8,631 bases of DNA from Herpetosiphonaceae bacterium (GCA_030147335.1 JASKZZ010000507.1:1-8631); one strand, 5' to 3'; shown: positions 1-6,627, counted from the first letter of the stretch. Translations and numbers: made by a program. The notes: generated from the letters alone by a model not told the origin.

Positions 1-879
1 TGACCATTCGGGTGAGCGTGCTGTGCCACTATTGGTAAGCCTTACCGCAGAGCCGCCACGCTCCGGATGTGGAATAACCCAAACATCCGTTTGTCCATCA
101 ACCTGTGCCGTAAATGCCAGCCAGCGTGCATCGGGCGACCAAGCAGGATCGTAGGACTGCTGGGGCATGCCCGGATACGGTTGTTCCGTGCCGTTTTCGG
201 GATTGAATACAACAATTTGTTTGTTGCTACCAGACCGTGGAATACGTACAAACGCAAGCAGTGAGTTATCAGGCGCCCACGACGGTCGTTGGAAATCGGC
301 TTCTTCAGCGCGTACTAAAAGGTCGTCGTTAGTCGGCTGTCGCTGTCCAATTAAGCGCAACGGGTAGCGATAAATCGAGAGCGGATACTCGATCAGTGGT
401 TCGGCAGGCGGCGGCGCGACTTGCGAAAGAAAAACAACATCCTTGCTGTCAGGAGTCCAGGTTGGAGACATCGCCCATACAATCTGATGCATCACATCCT
501 GGCTGCGCTGGTTGCCCTGTACCTGATTAAAAGTAACCTGGATTGGCAGGCCGCCACTTGCATTCAACAGATAGATGTCGGAATAACTTTCTTCGCGGCG
601 CACAAAAGCAATACGGCTGCCATCTGGCGCCCAAGCGGGATCACGCGTAGTGCCATCTTTGGTAACCTGGCGCGTTTGGGTACCTTGATGCAAATACAGG
701 TTGCCGTCCTGCACAAAAAGCAGCCGTCCGTTAATCGAAAGGCTGGACTGCACAGCAACAGGCCGTGCCGTCGGGCTAATGCTTTGCTGGGGTGTTTCGT
801 CGGCGCTTGCCCCAATTGAGCATGCAGCTAACAATGGAAGCAGCAAAAGACAGGCGATACGAATGATTGTAGGCTTCAT
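1..879 (-). CDS. TolB-like beta-propeller (PD40) lipoprotein, 3' end beyond window
   Basis: The frame stays open from the ATG at 879 to base 1, giving 293 residues with the C-terminus missing. The N-terminus is a lipoprotein signal: Arg/Lys near the start, hydrophobic run at residues 8-19, then lipobox LAAC with Cys20 as the lipidated residue. A Ser/Thr/Pro-rich spacer follows. Four PD40/WD40-like motifs are visible: PAWAPDGSRIAFV (81-93), PTWTPDSKDVVFL (139-151), PSWAPDNSLLAFV (199-211) and PAWSPDARWLAFT (245-257). A fifth starts at PEWS (290-293) as the window ends. Such repeats form a beta-propeller of the TolB C-terminal type. The protein is probably anchored outside the cytoplasmic membrane and binds a protein or ligand, but nothing shows an enzyme activity. 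It starts 12 bases after the lipid kinase stop and lacks a clear ribosome binding site, so translation is probably coupled to that gene. It is not the TolB of a Tol-Pal system, since no tol or pal genes are seen. Family is confident; the specific role is unknown. Confidence 0.88.
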   Translation of the reverse strand, partial: MKPTIIRIACLLLLPLLAACSIGASADETPQQSISPTARPVAVQSSLSINGRLLFVQDGNLYLHQGTQTRQVTKDGTTRDPAWAPDGSRIAFVRREESYSDIYLLNASGGLPIQVTFNQVQGNQRSQDVMHQIVWAMSPTWTPDSKDVVFLSQVAPPPAEPLIEYPLSIYRYPLRLIGQRQPTNDDLLVRAEEADFQRPSWAPDNSLLAFVRIPRSGSNKQIVVFNPENGTEQPYPGMPQQSYDPAWSPDARWLAFTAQVDGQTDVWVIPHPERGGSAVRLTNSGTARSPEWS

Positions 880-891
880 TGAATGTTGCTG

Positions 892-1896
892 CTAACCGTC
901 AATCAGAATGCGCCGAATACGATCCATAACTGGAAACCGAATGCCACTCGGTGTTCCCAGTATATCACTAACGCTCCACGCTGGTACAAGGGCACGTAGC
1001 GCACCTGGAGCCACTTGGAAAGACATCGGCGTTACACCGATGGGATCACCGTCAACCTGTACGGCAAGCGGAGTTGCTCCGCCAATTTGCACTTCACGCG
1101 CGCGATAATAATCCATATCTGGATTTAGATTATACCGCCGAAGTAAAATACTCAAAATATGCAGCGGTGCTGACCGCACATCCTGGCCCTTGATCACTGC
1201 TACGTCAAGCAGACCATCGGTTAAATTGGCATGATGCGTGATTTGCAAAAAGCCGCCATACAAGCGACTGTTGCCGATTACTACCATGAGCACGCGGCTA
1301 CGCACCTGCCGCCCATCGATCACGATGCGCGTTGGAGTGCCACGAATATCACGCGCTACCGCAAACGCCTGGAAAATATAGGCGAGCAGCCCCAGCTTGC
1401 GCTTTGCTTCGGGGAGGACTGCTTGAGTCACGGTCGCGTCGAAGCCGACACCAGCCATCAGCAGAAAGTAACGTTCACCAGCCAGTCCAAGATCGAGATC
1501 AACAATGTTGCTCATGTTGAGACTAGCAGCAGCAGCGTCGGGGCGGAGCGGCAACTTAAGCTCACGCACCCACACATTGCCGGTACCGACTGGCAGCACA
1601 GCCAGGGCGGTACGGGTACGCGCGATGCCGTTCACAACCTCGTTTACCGTACCGTCGCCGCCGGCTGCAATCACCACATCGTAGTTTTGCGCTGCCGCCT
1701 CGCGTGCAAGCTCAATCGCGTGCCCGGCATACGCAGTAGGCGTGACGTCAACTTCCCAGCCACGGGTACGCCACACTTCCAACGCTGCGCTGACACCGCC
1801 AATATCCTCGGCGTTGCCGGCTAACGGGTTGAGCACAATCCGCGCTCGGACGGGCTCAGAACTTGGAGTTGGAGTGCCAGCGGCAAGATCGGTCAC
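892..1896 (-). CDS. Diacylglycerol/lipid kinase, YegS/DgkB (BmrU) family
   Basis: This 334-residue protein has the usual length and motifs of the DAGK-catalytic family, which phosphorylates diacylglycerol or related lipids with ATP at the inner face of the membrane. Visible motifs in order: NPLAGN (23-28), the nucleotide-binding GGDGT at 79-83 followed by NEVVNG, PVGTGN at 102-107, GVGFDA at 149-154, GGF (214-216), DGLLDV at 227-232 and VDGDP at 281-285. These cover the N-terminal nucleotide domain and the C-terminal beta-sandwich. About 30 residues after the last conserved part form an unassigned tail. The start is GTG at 1896, overlapping the response regulator stop as GTGA. A GGGGAAG sequence seven bases upstream, inside the regulator's last codons, serves as ribosome binding site. 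The gene sits third in a leftward operon. The real substrate (diacylglycerol, phosphatidylglycerol, undecaprenol-like or sphingoid lipid) cannot be read from the sequence. Family assignment is secure. Confidence 0.93.
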   Translation of the reverse strand: MTDLAAGTPTPSSEPVRARIVLNPLAGNAEDIGGVSAALEVWRTRGWEVDVTPTAYAGHAIELAREAAAQNYDVVIAAGGDGTVNEVVNGIARTRTALAVLPVGTGNVWVRELKLPLRPDAAAASLNMSNIVDLDLGLAGERYFLLMAGVGFDATVTQAVLPEAKRKLGLLAYIFQAFAVARDIRGTPTRIVIDGRQVRSRVLMVVIGNSRLYGGFLQITHHANLTDGLLDVAVIKGQDVRSAPLHILSILLRRYNLNPDMDYYRAREVQIGGATPLAVQVDGDPIGVTPMSFQVAPGALRALVPAWSVSDILGTPSGIRFPVMDRIRRILIDG

Positions 1897-2642
1897 TCGT
1901 CGTCTTCCCCGTCAAGCACCGGAATTTGGAACACTGCCGATACCTTATCCAGTGGCGTGTCGATCCAACCACGGCGCAGCGCGTAGATTACAGCCTGAGT
2001 ACGGTCGTTGAGCGACAACTTGCGGAGAATTGATGAGATATGATTCTTCACTGTCTGGGTGCTGATGGTCAGCATGTCGGCGATCTCTTTGTTCGAGCTG
2101 CCGCTGGCGATCTTTTCCAGCACCTCGATTTCGCGGTCGCTGAGCGGCGAGAACAGTGAAAAATCTACATCGGCCTCGGTCGTAACGCCACGGTTGATGT
2201 CACGGAACTGCGACAAAATGCGTTGCGCAACCTTTGGCTCGTCGAACATGACCTCGTTGATCACGTACTCGCCACGGGCAACACGGCGCACAACCTGAGC
2301 CAGTTGAACCGAGCTAATTTCTTTGGAATGGTACGCCGCAGCGCCGGCACGGAGCGCGTTAAACGCCTGCTCATCGCTTTCGTGCATGGATAGCACAACA
2401 ACGCCAAGGCTTGGATATGTACGATGGATTTGGCGTGTCAGCTCTAGGCCGTCGATGCCCGGCAGGTTGAGATCGATCAACATCACGTCCGGCGGCGTAA
2501 TGCTGATGAATTGCAGCGCTTCCTCCGCTGAAGATACATCGCCCACGACCTTGAGATCGTGCTCTTCTTGCAAGCTATAGCGGACGCCTTGCCGAAACAA
2601 CGGATGGTCATCAACGATCAAAATGTTTATGGTGCGGTACAT
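1893..2642 (-). CDS. NarL/FixJ-family response regulator (REC + LuxR HTH)
   Basis: This 249-residue two-domain transcription regulator has a receiver domain at about residues 5-123. The acidic pair is Asp11-Asp12, the phospho-acceptor Asp57 lies in LIDLNLPGIDG, the switch residue is Ser85, and Lys107 is the conserved lysine. A linker of about 40 residues leads to a LuxR/GerE helix-turn-helix at about 165-225, with SPLSDREIEVLEKIASG and SNKEIADML followed by TVKNH. The receiver lysine sits in YHSKE rather than the common GYLLK. After the helix-turn-helix comes a 25-residue tail ending in an acidic run, whose codons also carry the ribosome binding site of the next gene. Start is ATG at 2642, with AAAAAGGA eight bases upstream. 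The start overlaps the end of maf by 16 bases and the end overlaps the lipid kinase by 4. It probably binds DNA as a dimer after phosphorylation. Its kinase and targets are unknown; the hybrid kinase at 3697-6303 is the only kinase in view. Confidence 0.95.
   Translation of the reverse strand: MYRTINILIVDDHPLFRQGVRYSLQEEHDLKVVGDVSSAEEALQFISITPPDVMLIDLNLPGIDGLELTRQIHRTYPSLGVVVLSMHESDEQAFNALRAGAAAYHSKEISSVQLAQVVRRVARGEYVINEVMFDEPKVAQRILSQFRDINRGVTTEADVDFSLFSPLSDREIEVLEKIASGSSNKEIADMLTISTQTVKNHISSILRKLSLNDRTQAVIYALRRGWIDTPLDKVSAVFQIPVLDGEDDE
1904..1910 (-). promoter_or_regulatory. Ribosome binding site of the lipid kinase, within the regulator's acidic tail codons
   Basis: The minus strand reads GGGGAAG seven bases before the GTG at 1896. 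The same bases encode part of the C-terminal acidic tail of the response regulator. Together with the 4-base GTGA overlap this supports the GTG start and translational coupling. Confidence 0.6.
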
Positions 2643-3337
2643 ACTGGAGTTCCTTTTTCATTGTCGGCTAGCCAGCGCTCAAAGGCGACAGCCGGATCGG
2701 CCAGCCCTTGCAGCCCTGTCGCCAGTAAAACCTGATGTGTTAATCCAAGCGGCAGCCCAACAACGCACGTATATGAGCCAACGACCTGCTGCACAAACCG
2801 TCCGCCCAGACCTTGAATTCCATAAGCGCCGGCTTTATCAAGCGGCTCACCGGTTGCAACATATTCGGCAATCTCAGCATCTGCTAGTGCTGCCATCTGG
2901 ACATTGGCAACATCCAACGCAAGCTGGGGTGGAATTGAGCGATCAGCGGGAAAGGCAACGACGCCTGTGAACACTTGGTGGATACGACCGGATAACTGTC
3001 GTAACATAAAGCGCGCTTCGGCAGCGTCGCGCGGCTTGTTCAGTACATGGTTGTCGATAACCACAATCGTATCGGCACCAAGCACAATGCCTGTCGCACC
3101 CTCACGTAAGGCTGCTGCTGCTTTACGCCAGGCTAGCAGTGTCGGGTGTTGCTGCGGGGGGAGCGGAAAGGACGGTAACATGGTTGCAAGCTCAGCGGGC
3201 ATCCACAAGTCTTCGTCCTCGCCCTGCGTTGCCAGTACGCTAAAATCGGGAGTCATGTACCGCAGCAACTCGCGTCGTCGCGGTGAAGCTGATGCTAAAA
3301 CCAGAGGCTGCGGACCTTGTCTTGGTCGATCTGCCAT
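2627..3337 (-). CDS. maf: Maf-family nucleoside triphosphate pyrophosphatase (dTTP/UTP type)
   Basis: Maf proteins hydrolyse canonical or modified nucleoside triphosphates to monophosphates in the cytoplasm and can affect septum formation. Numbering from the longer start at 3370, the motifs are LASASPRRREL (25-35), GADTIVV with Asp100, SGRIHQVFTG (127-136), TGEPLDKAGAYGIQG (173-187) and FVQQVVGSY followed by VVGLPLG. The GEPxDKAGAYGIQG form fits the YhdE-like dTTP/UTP subgroup. About 15-20 extra residues, Pro/Gln/Leu-rich (about 58-80), lie between the expected Glu and the LAWRKA helix. I chose ATG 3337 because AAGGCGG lies just upstream and the protein then begins 13 residues before the LASASPRR motif. 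The other in-frame ATG, at 3370, adds 11 residues and has no good ribosome binding site. The gene is first in the operon, and its stop lies inside the response regulator gene. Family assignment is secure; start choice is moderate. Confidence 0.93.
   Translation of the reverse strand: MADRPRQGPQPLVLASASPRRRELLRYMTPDFSVLATQGEDEDLWMPAELATMLPSFPLPPQQHPTLLAWRKAAAALREGATGIVLGADTIVVIDNHVLNKPRDAAEARFMLRQLSGRIHQVFTGVVAFPADRSIPPQLALDVANVQMAALADAEIAEYVATGEPLDKAGAYGIQGLGGRFVQQVVGSYTCVVGLPLGLTHQVLLATGLQGLADPAVAFERWLADNEKGTPVCTAP
2651..2658 (-). promoter_or_regulatory. Ribosome binding site of the response regulator
   Basis: The minus strand reads AAAAAGGA eight bases before the ATG at 2642. It lies inside the last codons of maf, so the regulator has its own strong site despite the 16-base overlap. 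Confidence 0.7.
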
Positions 3338-3348
3338 TAAACCGCCTT
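3338..3348 (-). promoter_or_regulatory. Ribosome binding site deciding the maf start
   Basis: On the minus strand AAGGCGG (3348-3342) lies four bases before the ATG at 3337, with AAGG itself seven bases away. The upstream in-frame ATG at 3370 is preceded only by AAAAGATGCT. This favours 3337 but is not conclusive. Confidence 0.5.
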
Positions 3349-3420
3349 GCCATAGAAGTTCCTGAATCATAGCATCTTTTATGACGGGTCAGGTAACTAT
3401 TACCTATGGTTCTTAACGGC

Positions 3421-3605
3421 CACAGGAAGTGGGACGACATCCTGCTTTCCGTCATCCCTCTGGCGGCCCATGGGGAGTACTCGCCGAGCAGGTGGGTGTC
3501 GGCAAGTTGATTCACATTGGAGATCGACACCGGCCCAACGCAGATCTACGCCTCATCTTGATGATTGGTTGCGATGTACGAGCGCGTGTGTCATGGTCTG
3601 GTTGA
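3421..3605 (+). pseudogene. Possible decayed IS4-type transposase fragment
   Basis: In the plus frame beginning at 3498 the translation includes LIHIGDRH, then NADLRLILMIGCDVRARV and SW before a stop at 3603. This resembles the conserved IS4/DDE block with a HxGDRE-AD-Y core, followed 10-15 residues later by a G-x-DVLVRA segment. The preceding part matches better in another frame (RKWDDILLSVIPL from 3424, ending at a stop at 3508), which would mean at least one frameshift. No terminal inverted repeats or target duplication were recognised. The likeness is from memory of family motifs and is weak. Ordinary non-coding sequence is the main alternative. Confidence 0.28.
3431..3458 (-). repeat. 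Hairpin-forming inverted repeat
   Basis: On the minus strand GGGATGAC and GTCGTCCC flank a 12-base loop. All eight pairs form if one G-U wobble is allowed. No T-run follows, so it is not a canonical intrinsic terminator. It lies about 95-120 bases upstream of the maf start and could sit in the operon leader. Confidence 0.4.
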
Positions 3606-3652
3606 CGAGTTCGCGGTGCGTTCACATATTAAAAGCAAAGCCGGTACGGGAG

Positions 3653-3672
3653 CATGATTCTGCAAAATCATG
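3653..3672 (-). repeat. Hairpin just downstream of the hybrid kinase stop
   Basis: CATGATT (3653-3659) and AATCATG (3666-3672) are perfect inverted copies around six bases. On the minus strand an extra T-G pair leaves a TGCA loop. It begins 25 bases past the kinase stop codon, where a terminator would be expected. A weak T-rich stretch (CTTTGCTTTT) appears only about 25 bases further on, so it may act as a transcript-end or processing hairpin rather than a classical terminator. Confidence 0.4.
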
Positions 3673-3696
3673 GTGTGGCTGTCATTTGTTGCGTTA

Positions 3697-6303
3697 TCAG
3701 TCAGGGTACACTACTTGAGTTGTAGTGCTGTGCAAGGCGTGATTGATTGCATCAAGCAGCTCATGTTGTTCCAGCGGTTTGGAAAGCACGACCATCACGC
3801 CACTGCGCTGCGCATCTTCGGGCGCTACTCGGTCGCCCCAACCGGTCGCAATCAGAACACGAATTGCCGGCTGGCACGCATGCGCAGCGTGAGCAACTTC
3901 CCATCCACTCATCCCCGGCAGCCCAAGATCGGTCAAGACAATATCAGCTGGTGTATGTTGGAGAAACGCGAGCGCATCTATGCCGGTAGCAAATGCAGAA
4001 ACATGATGACCGGCATGCTCCAACATTCGCTGCGTAACAAGGCGCACGTTTGCATCATCCTCAACCAACACGATCCGTCCGGTCCGTCCATCGGCTGTCG
4101 ACTTACCCTCTGGCTGATGAGGCAACGTAGTAATCGTGGGTATTTGCAGGGTAACAGTGGTGCCGCGCCCTTCACTGCTTTCAATCACCAGCTCGCCGCC
4201 GTGTCGCTGCACAATGCCCTGACTGACGGCTAGTCCCAAACCGGAGCCATTGCTGCCTTTGGTGCTAAAAAACGGCTGTCCTGCTCGCGCCAATGTTTCG
4301 CGCGTCATGCCCATGCCCATGTCGCGTACCCAGATATGCACATCCGCATCGTGTTGCTCACATCCCAGAGCAAGCGTGCCGCTGCTGGTCATGGCGTCTA
4401 CAGCGTTCATCACTAAGTTAACCAGCACTTCACGCAGCTCGGCCTCGATACCAAGAATACGTTCGACCGGAGCATAATCTACTTGCATGCTAATCAGAAT
4501 ACCGCGCAGCTGTGCTTCATCGCGCCATTTGGGACGTGTAATGTCGATAGCGCTGCGCAGCAGGCCGTGAACGTCTACCGGCGTGCGCTCTGCGGCAGTG
4601 CGGGAGCGAGTAAACTCTTGAATACGACGCACAATGATCCCTGCGTCGCGCGCGGCAACCTCGACCGTAGCGGCCATCTCCTGAGCGTCTTCAAGCGTTC
4701 GCGCAAGACCAATTAACTGCGCGTTACCGAGAATTGCGCCGAGTAAGTTATTAAAATCGTGGGCTACACCCGCTGCAATATCGCCAATTGCGCGCCGCCG
4801 CTCCGCCTCGACCGCGCGATGCCGCGCAAGCTCCAAATCGCGATTGGCCTGCTCCAATGCATGGAGTCGCTGCTGATCCTGCTGGATCAGTCGCGCATTT
4901 TCAACGACGAGCGCAACCTGATGGGCAATGCCGCCGAGAAGCGCAGCATGACGTTGATCAAAAGCGTTACGATGGTAGCTTTGCACCGAGATTAGCCCCA
5001 TCTGCGATCCATCCGAAGCATGCAGTGCCGCGCCGATTACAGCTTCAGTCGTCGGCTGGTTGGGATCGCCGATGTCACTCCAGGAAATGCCTGCGTTGAT
5101 GATTGATTGCTCACTGTTAAATAATACCGGCCTTGGCTGTACCATGATATAGCTGCTGAGCGAATTCGGAGCTAGCTGCTTGCCAAGGCCTTCGTCGCGG
5201 TAAACCACGTCGTTTTCTTTCAAAATCGATGCCTCAACCCGTTGACGATCGTCCAACACATACATCAAGTAAGCATGGCTGGGAAACAAGTGGCTGATAG
5301 CTGTAAGCGCGCTGTCAAGCGCGGCGCGAATATCGTGAGCGTGGCCAAGCGCCTCGGATAGCTCGATTTGTGATGTTAAAACTGCGATTTCGCGGTCACG
5401 CTGTTGCAGCAGCATCGCTTTTTCGATTGCGGTTGCAACGGGAACGGCAACGTGTTCCAAGAAATGACGATCATGTTCGCTGTATAAGTTTGCGGTCCGA
5501 TGCTGAACGCTGAGAATACCGACGGCTTGTCCATCGCCCAGCAGCAGCGGCACACCCAGCCACGCACGCATCGGCTCGCTTGTTCCAATCCGCATAATCT
5601 TAATGTCGGGATACGCCTGTATTTCGTTGTGGAGGTCGCCAAAATGTAGCGCTCTACGATGCCGCACAATATAGCCTTGCAGGTTGCTCGGTACTGGTCC
5701 CACCAGGCTGTCGATATAGCGCTGACCATCATCAACAATGAAGGAAAGCATGTTTGTTTGTGTCGCCGGATCGTACACTGTGGCCACAAACGAATCGAAT
5801 GGTATCGAGCCATGCAGCGCCTCGTAAGCCTCGGCCAGCACTGCCGATAGATCATGATGCGCGTTTGCCGCACGACATAACCGGACAAGCGTTTCTTTTT
5901 CGGTATGCGCGCGTTGGCTTAGTCGGTGCTGCTGCCAGCGATCCAGCACAATGCTAAGCAACGGTCCCAGCTGTTGCAGGTTGGCGACAGCTGCATCGGG
6001 TGCAGCTATCAGATAGCCGAATTGGTTGTCGCCAATTGTGAGCGCAACGCTTTGGCTAGGTGTGGCTTGAGTGGACACTCGTTCACCATGATTGAGCCAG
6101 GCCTGAATATGCGCAAAATCTATCAAGGGAAAAGGCTGACTATCATTGATCGGCGGGAGACATATGCGCAGGCTATGCTCGTACAGCGTATCAAGCGCCT
6201 GGAGCAACAGCTGTGCGCTCTCGAGTTCTTGATGGCTCATTAGCTGCGTTACAATCGACAGCAGGTCGCCAAGTTGCGTATCTGTTGCGGGGACAACATT
6301 CAC
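3697..6303 (-). CDS. Soluble hybrid histidine kinase: GAF-GAF-HisKA-HATPase-REC
   Basis: Numbering from a possible earlier GTG at 6324 (875 residues), the order is: unassigned N-terminal region 1-130, GAF domain about 155-305, second GAF about 325-480, coiled-coil linker 480-512, HisKA dimerisation helix with phospho-acceptor His522 in AHDFNNLLGAILGN, HATPase_c with N-box Asn640 (NLVMNAVDAM), DMGMGM at 668-673, PFFSTKG, and the glycine-rich SGLGLAV. A receiver domain follows, with Asp756-Asp757, phospho-acceptor Asp799 in LTDLGLPGMSG, Thr827 and Lys849-Pro850. There is no membrane segment or signal peptide, so it should sense a cytoplasmic ligand or partner through the GAF domains; their ligand is not readable. 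All catalytic motifs are present, so it is probably active and can pass phosphate to its own receiver, which has no output domain. I place the start at GTG 6303 because AAAGGA precedes it by seven bases, while GTG 6324 has no ribosome binding site. The downstream relay protein and target regulator are unknown. Confidence 0.95.
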   Translation of the reverse strand: MNVVPATDTQLGDLLSIVTQLMSHQELESAQLLLQALDTLYEHSLRICLPPINDSQPFPLIDFAHIQAWLNHGERVSTQATPSQSVALTIGDNQFGYLIAAPDAAVANLQQLGPLLSIVLDRWQQHRLSQRAHTEKETLVRLCRAANAHHDLSAVLAEAYEALHGSIPFDSFVATVYDPATQTNMLSFIVDDGQRYIDSLVGPVPSNLQGYIVRHRRALHFGDLHNEIQAYPDIKIMRIGTSEPMRAWLGVPLLLGDGQAVGILSVQHRTANLYSEHDRHFLEHVAVPVATAIEKAMLLQQRDREIAVLTSQIELSEALGHAHDIRAALDSALTAISHLFPSHAYLMYVLDDRQRVEASILKENDVVYRDEGLGKQLAPNSLSSYIMVQPRPVLFNSEQSIINAGISWSDIGDPNQPTTEAVIGAALHASDGSQMGLISVQSYHRNAFDQRHAALLGGIAHQVALVVENARLIQQDQQRLHALEQANRDLELARHRAVEAERRRAIGDIAAGVAHDFNNLLGAILGNAQLIGLARTLEDAQEMAATVEVAARDAGIIVRRIQEFTRSRTAAERTPVDVHGLLRSAIDITRPKWRDEAQLRGILISMQVDYAPVERILGIEAELREVLVNLVMNAVDAMTSSGTLALGCEQHDADVHIWVRDMGMGMTRETLARAGQPFFSTKGSNGSGLGLAVSQGIVQRHGGELVIESSEGRGTTVTLQIPTITTLPHQPEGKSTADGRTGRIVLVEDDANVRLVTQRMLEHAGHHVSAFATGIDALAFLQHTPADIVLTDLGLPGMSGWEVAHAAHACQPAIRVLIATGWGDRVAPEDAQRSGVMVVLSKPLEQHELLDAINHALHSTTTQVVYPD

Positions 6304-6316
6304 AGGGTGTTCCTTT
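6304..6316 (-). promoter_or_regulatory. Ribosome binding site deciding the hybrid kinase start
   Basis: The minus strand reads AAAGGA (6316-6311), then seven bases, then GTG at 6303. The GTG at 6324, seven codons upstream, has no purine-rich site before it, so the shorter protein of 868 residues is preferred. Confidence 0.6.
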
Positions 6317-6361
6317 AGCTCCACTACGGGTCGCGTGAGTTGTTGAAAGCTGATTAGGGAT

Positions 6362-6420
6362 GGATGCGACTCGACCGCCGTTACATTTGTTCGTGAATAT
6401 ATTGAACCAGGGACGCATCC
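6362..6420. repeat. Widely spaced inverted repeat GGATGCG / CGCATCC
   Basis: GGATGCG (6362-6368) and CGCATCC (6414-6420) are exact inverted copies separated by 45 bases that include the AT-rich core. A shifted alternative, AGGGATG (6356-6362) with CATCCCT (6416-6422), also pairs because GATG is duplicated in the left arm. It could be a paired operator or a long-loop stem. A chance match of seven bases is possible. Confidence 0.35.
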
Positions 6421-6559
6421 CTTGCTGGTTGTGATGACTGCCTATTAGTGCCTAGCCGATCAGTACCAGAGCACTAGGACCACTTGTATGGAGCATCGAG
6501 GCGGACACGCATCACGGTCACACTCCCCGACACACTCTACATCGAAAACGACAATTCAG

Positions 6560-6571
6560 CTATCATGATAG
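6560..6571. promoter_or_regulatory. Perfect 12-base palindrome, candidate operator upstream of the cation pump
   Basis: CTATCATGATAG reads the same on both strands and lies 56 bases before the ATPase start codon. It contains TATCAT, a near-match to a -10 box, in both orientations. Position and symmetry suit a dimeric repressor or activator site. No second copy was noticed in the window. Confidence 0.4.
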
Positions 6572-6616
6572 AAGCAACGCTGTTCCTGCTTCACAATGAG
6601 CCGCAGGCAGATGCAT

Positions 6617-6620
6617 GGAG
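6617..6620 (+). promoter_or_regulatory. Ribosome binding site of the cation pump
   Basis: GGAG lies seven bases before the ATG at 6628. An in-frame ATG at 6565 would add 21 residues, but it lacks a ribosome binding site and sits inside the palindrome, so 6628 is preferred. Confidence 0.65.
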
Positions 6621-6627
6621 TCAGATC

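Larger units (their letters stand above)
3338..3696. other. Gap of about 360 bases between hybrid kinase and maf operon, no intact gene
   Basis: Both flanking genes read leftward, so this stretch must carry the end of the kinase transcript and probably the promoter of the maf operon. No frame gives a convincing intact protein on either strand. It holds two hairpins (3431-3458 and 3653-3672), a small inverted repeat AGGTAA-CTA-TTACCT at 3391-3405 and a possibly decayed coding stretch at about 3421-3605. I could not find a promoter with convincing -35 and -10 boxes. The best -10-like strings near maf (CATAAA, TAATAG on the minus strand) lack a matching -35. Confidence 0.6.
6304..6627. promoter_or_regulatory. 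Divergent intergenic region between hybrid kinase and cation pump
   Basis: The kinase reads left and the ATPase reads right, so promoters for both should lie in these 324 bases. The most AT-rich part is about 6383-6406, containing the 8-base palindrome AATATATT, and is a reasonable promoter core. I could not define convincing -35/-10 pairs on either strand. The region also holds a 12-base palindrome, a 7-base inverted repeat 45 bases apart, and two copies of CACACTC 12 bases apart (6519 and 6531). No gene or RNA was recognised. Confidence 0.55.

Noticed and set aside
421..819. Plus-strand open frame of 132 codons near the left edge
   Set aside because: It is antisense to the beta-propeller lipoprotein, whose signal peptide and repeated PD40 motifs are clear.
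1231..1824. Plus-strand open frame of 197 codons
   Set aside because: It is antisense to the lipid kinase with all its family motifs; the translation shows no recognisable domain.
3240..3530. Minus-strand open frame of 96 codons overlapping the maf start and the gap
   Set aside because: It runs through the start of maf in a different frame and shows no known domain, although an AGGA precedes an out-of-frame ATG at 3354.
3670..4233. Plus-strand open frame of 187 codons reaching into the intergenic gap
   Set aside because: Most of it is antisense to the receiver and HATPase domains of the kinase, and its protein is unlike any family I know.
5376..5888. Minus-strand open frame of 170 codons in another frame of the kinase gene
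   Set aside because: It overlaps the GAF-coding region entirely and has Cys/Arg/Trp-rich shadow composition.
6565..6627. Earlier in-frame ATG adding 21 residues to the cation pump
   Set aside because: No ribosome binding site precedes it, it lies in the palindrome, and the ATG at 6628 has GGAG at the right distance.
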